In this document: positions 7,080-8,279 of the stretch, one piece after another | How positions within the stretch are numbered: the first letter of the stretch is position 1 | How the letters are laid out: each line of letters opens with the position of its first letter | Assembly: GCA_946887155.1 (NCBI GenBank) | Contig: CAMPKM010000107.1 | Coordinates: forward strand, 1-8,279 | DNA length: 8,279 nucleotides | Direction of reading: 5' to 3' | Source of the DNA: an uncultured Gemmatimonadota bacterium | Lineage (GTDB): Bacteria; Gemmatimonadota; Gemmatimonadetes; Gemmatimonadales; Gemmatimonadaceae | Translations under genes and position numbers: made by a program | Notes under the pieces: model-generated | Databases searched by the model: none | The model's input: only the letters and a program-made list of their open reading frames with translations | Told to the model about the DNA's origin: nothing

Positions 7080-8103
7080 GTCATCGGTCCTGAGTGCCGC
7101 AGCGGTGCTGGTGGCCGCCTGCTCCGACTCGACCACGGAACCGCCGCCGCCCGCTGAGACATCCGAGGTCACCGTCGATGCCTCCGCCGTCCCCGCATAT
7201 GTGAGGCTCGGCGATCCGGCCACCGCGGTGAGCGTATCAAATCCCTCCGGCTCGACCGAGTGGGACCTCTCCTTTTTCGCGACGGGTGTCACCGTCAACG
7301 GAGGGGCGGCCGGGCCCGGAGGGGCTACCGCGTTCTGCCTGTGCGAACACGCCAACGCGACCGCGAGTGAGTTGCAAGCGATGACGCCCGCCAGCATGCT
7401 GGCCGAGTTCGACGCCGTCACGGCGGCCGACATTCCGGCGGCATCATCGTTCGAGAGTGATGCGCTCAATCCGGCCATCAATGGTTGGGTCACCGGCGCC
7501 GCGGCATCCGCGGCCGTCGTGCAGGACAAGAGCTGGATCATTCGCCGATCGACCGGCGGAGTCATCCTCGGCAAGTTCCGCGTGACAGGTATTTCGGGCG
7601 CCACGGCGACGAGCGCAGGCAATGTCACTGTGGAGTACGCCATTCAGCCGTCAGCCGACGCGCCATTCGGCGCCGTGGAGACACGCACGCTGGACCTCAG
7701 CGCCGGTCCGGTCTATCTCGATCTCGCCACCGGACCGGTTCCGGCGACGAGCGCGTGGGACCTTCGATTCTCCGGTTACGACATCCAGACCAACGGTGGC
7801 GTCAGCGGCACCGGCGGCGTGAGTGCGCTGATCGATGAATCCACGGCGTTCGAGGAGATCACGGCGCAGTACGCGTCCTTTGCACCGGCGGTGGCGTATC
7901 GCTCCGATTCGTTTGGCGGCGTCTTCGCGGCTTCGCCCTGGTATCAGTACAACATCACCGGCACCGACAATCAGATCTGGCCGAACTTCAACGTGTACCT
8001 GATCCGCCGAGGTGACGACGTATTCAAGGTGCAGATCACGAGCTACTACGACCTGGCCGGCAAGGCGCGTCAGATCACGGTTCGTTCCGTTCAATTGCAG
8101 TGA
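7045..8103 (+). CDS. HmuY-family lipoprotein with two HmuY-like repeats (352 aa)
   Basis: A probable outer-membrane or surface lipoprotein. The signal (1-25) ends in a lipobox VAAC with lipidated Cys26, followed by a Ser/Thr/Pro tether (TTEPPPP). Two related units follow. Unit 1 has WDLSFF (73-78), NGG (85-87), GG (92-93) and IIRR...GKFRV (165-180). Unit 2 has WDLRF (238-242), NGG (250-252), GG (257-258) and LIRR...FKVQITSYYD (319-336). The Trp-to-NGG and Trp-to-GG spacings are identical. Unit 2 matches the canonical HmuY end, with YDIQTNGG and KVQITSYYD. HmuY proteins of Bacteroidota capture haem and pass it to a TonB receptor. Here the whole protein has one His (102) and few Met, so haem binding is not assured. 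The start overlaps the previous gene by 35 nt, and the end overlaps the next by 4 nt. The family call is good; the ligand is unknown. Confidence 0.82.
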   Translation: MTFRFPRPLFVRSSVLSAAAVLVAACSDSTTEPPPPAETSEVTVDASAVPAYVRLGDPATAVSVSNPSGSTEWDLSFFATGVTVNGGAAGPGGATAFCLCEHANATASELQAMTPASMLAEFDAVTAADIPAASSFESDALNPAINGWVTGAAASAAVVQDKSWIIRRSTGGVILGKFRVTGISGATATSAGNVTVEYAIQPSADAPFGAVETRTLDLSAGPVYLDLATGPVPATSAWDLRFSGYDIQTNGGVSGTGGVSALIDESTAFEEITAQYASFAPAVAYRSDSFGGVFAASPWYQYNITGTDNQIWPNFNVYLIRRGDDVFKVQITSYYDLAGKARQITVRSVQLQ

Positions 8104-8279
8104 TCAGGTTCGGCATCGCGGCGCTCCTGGCTATCGCTACAGTCGGGAGCGCGCAGCAGAACATCAGTGTCACCGTTGCTTCCGGCACCGACGCGCGGCC
8201 AATCACCGGTGCGTCGATCACGGTCGATGGCTTTCGTCAGGCTGAGGCGGATGGTGACGCGCGCATCGCCAACCTCGAA
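8100..8279 (+). CDS. N-terminus of a secreted protein, probable TonB-dependent receptor (partial, cut by window edge)
   Basis: Sixty codons are open from GTG 8100 to the window end. Residues 1-18 are a Sec signal peptide (MIRFGIAALLAIATVGSA, likely cut after GSA). What follows (SVTVASGTDARPITGASITV and a GDARIANLE stretch) looks like a carboxypeptidase-regulatory-like beta domain. Such a domain commonly precedes the plug of SusC/TonB-type outer-membrane receptors in these phyla. The GTG overlaps the lipoprotein stop (GTGA), so translation is probably coupled; there is no separate ribosome site. A HmuY-type lipoprotein immediately followed by its receptor is the known HmuY-HmuR arrangement, which supports the call. 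The TonB box, plug and barrel lie beyond the window, so another surface protein with this domain is possible. Confidence 0.68.
   Translation, partial: MIRFGIAALLAIATVGSAQQNISVTVASGTDARPITGASITVDGFRQAEADGDARIANLE

Noticed and set aside
8012..8245. Open frame of 77 codons over the lipoprotein end
   Set aside because: It is out of frame with both the lipoprotein and the following signal-peptide gene, rich in Arg/Ser/Cys, and has no start context. The neighbouring frame from GTG 8100 gives a proper signal peptide.

Overview
The window is GC-rich, densely coded bacterial chromosome. The cell is Gram-negative with an outer membrane: two lipoproteins carry clear lipoboxes, and the right edge cuts the start of what looks like a TonB-dependent receptor. 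The lipoprotein style (short signal, then an Ala-Ala-Cys box and a Ser/Thr/Pro-rich tether) and the pairing of a HmuY-family lipoprotein with a receptor bearing a carboxypeptidase-regulatory-like N-terminus fit Gemmatimonadota or Acidobacteriota best. That placement is an inference from gene style, not from a marker gene.

Left part (1-3605). A small DUF4399-type lipoprotein gene reads rightwards (43-492) and converges on a leftward pair: lon (1155-3605), encoding a complete ATP-dependent LonA protease, followed by a single-domain PqiA-like membrane protein (542-1045). The lon-pqiA gap holds a 34-bp tandem repeat. Lon is the only enzyme here whose function can be stated with confidence.

Middle (3606-3885). 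A divergent intergenic region of about 280 bp separates lon from the rightward cluster. It contains six tandem copies of a GGGAAT-type heptamer, a possible lon promoter, and a small palindrome beside a possible -10 box just before the kinase start.

Right part (3886-8279). Five rightward genes are closely spaced or overlapping: a seven-TM/GAF/HisKA_3 sensor histidine kinase; a NarL/FixJ response regulator (4-nt overlap); a stand-alone seven-TM protein whose N-terminal half resembles the kinase's own membrane sensor; a lipoprotein with two HmuY-like repeats (35-nt overlap, strong Shine-Dalgarno); and the first 60 codons of a secreted protein, probably the partner TonB-dependent receptor (4-nt overlap). 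The simplest reading is a two-component system next to, and perhaps co-transcribed with, an outer-membrane uptake module. The link between signalling and uptake is inferred from layout only. No tRNA, rRNA, CRISPR array, insertion sequence or phage gene was seen.
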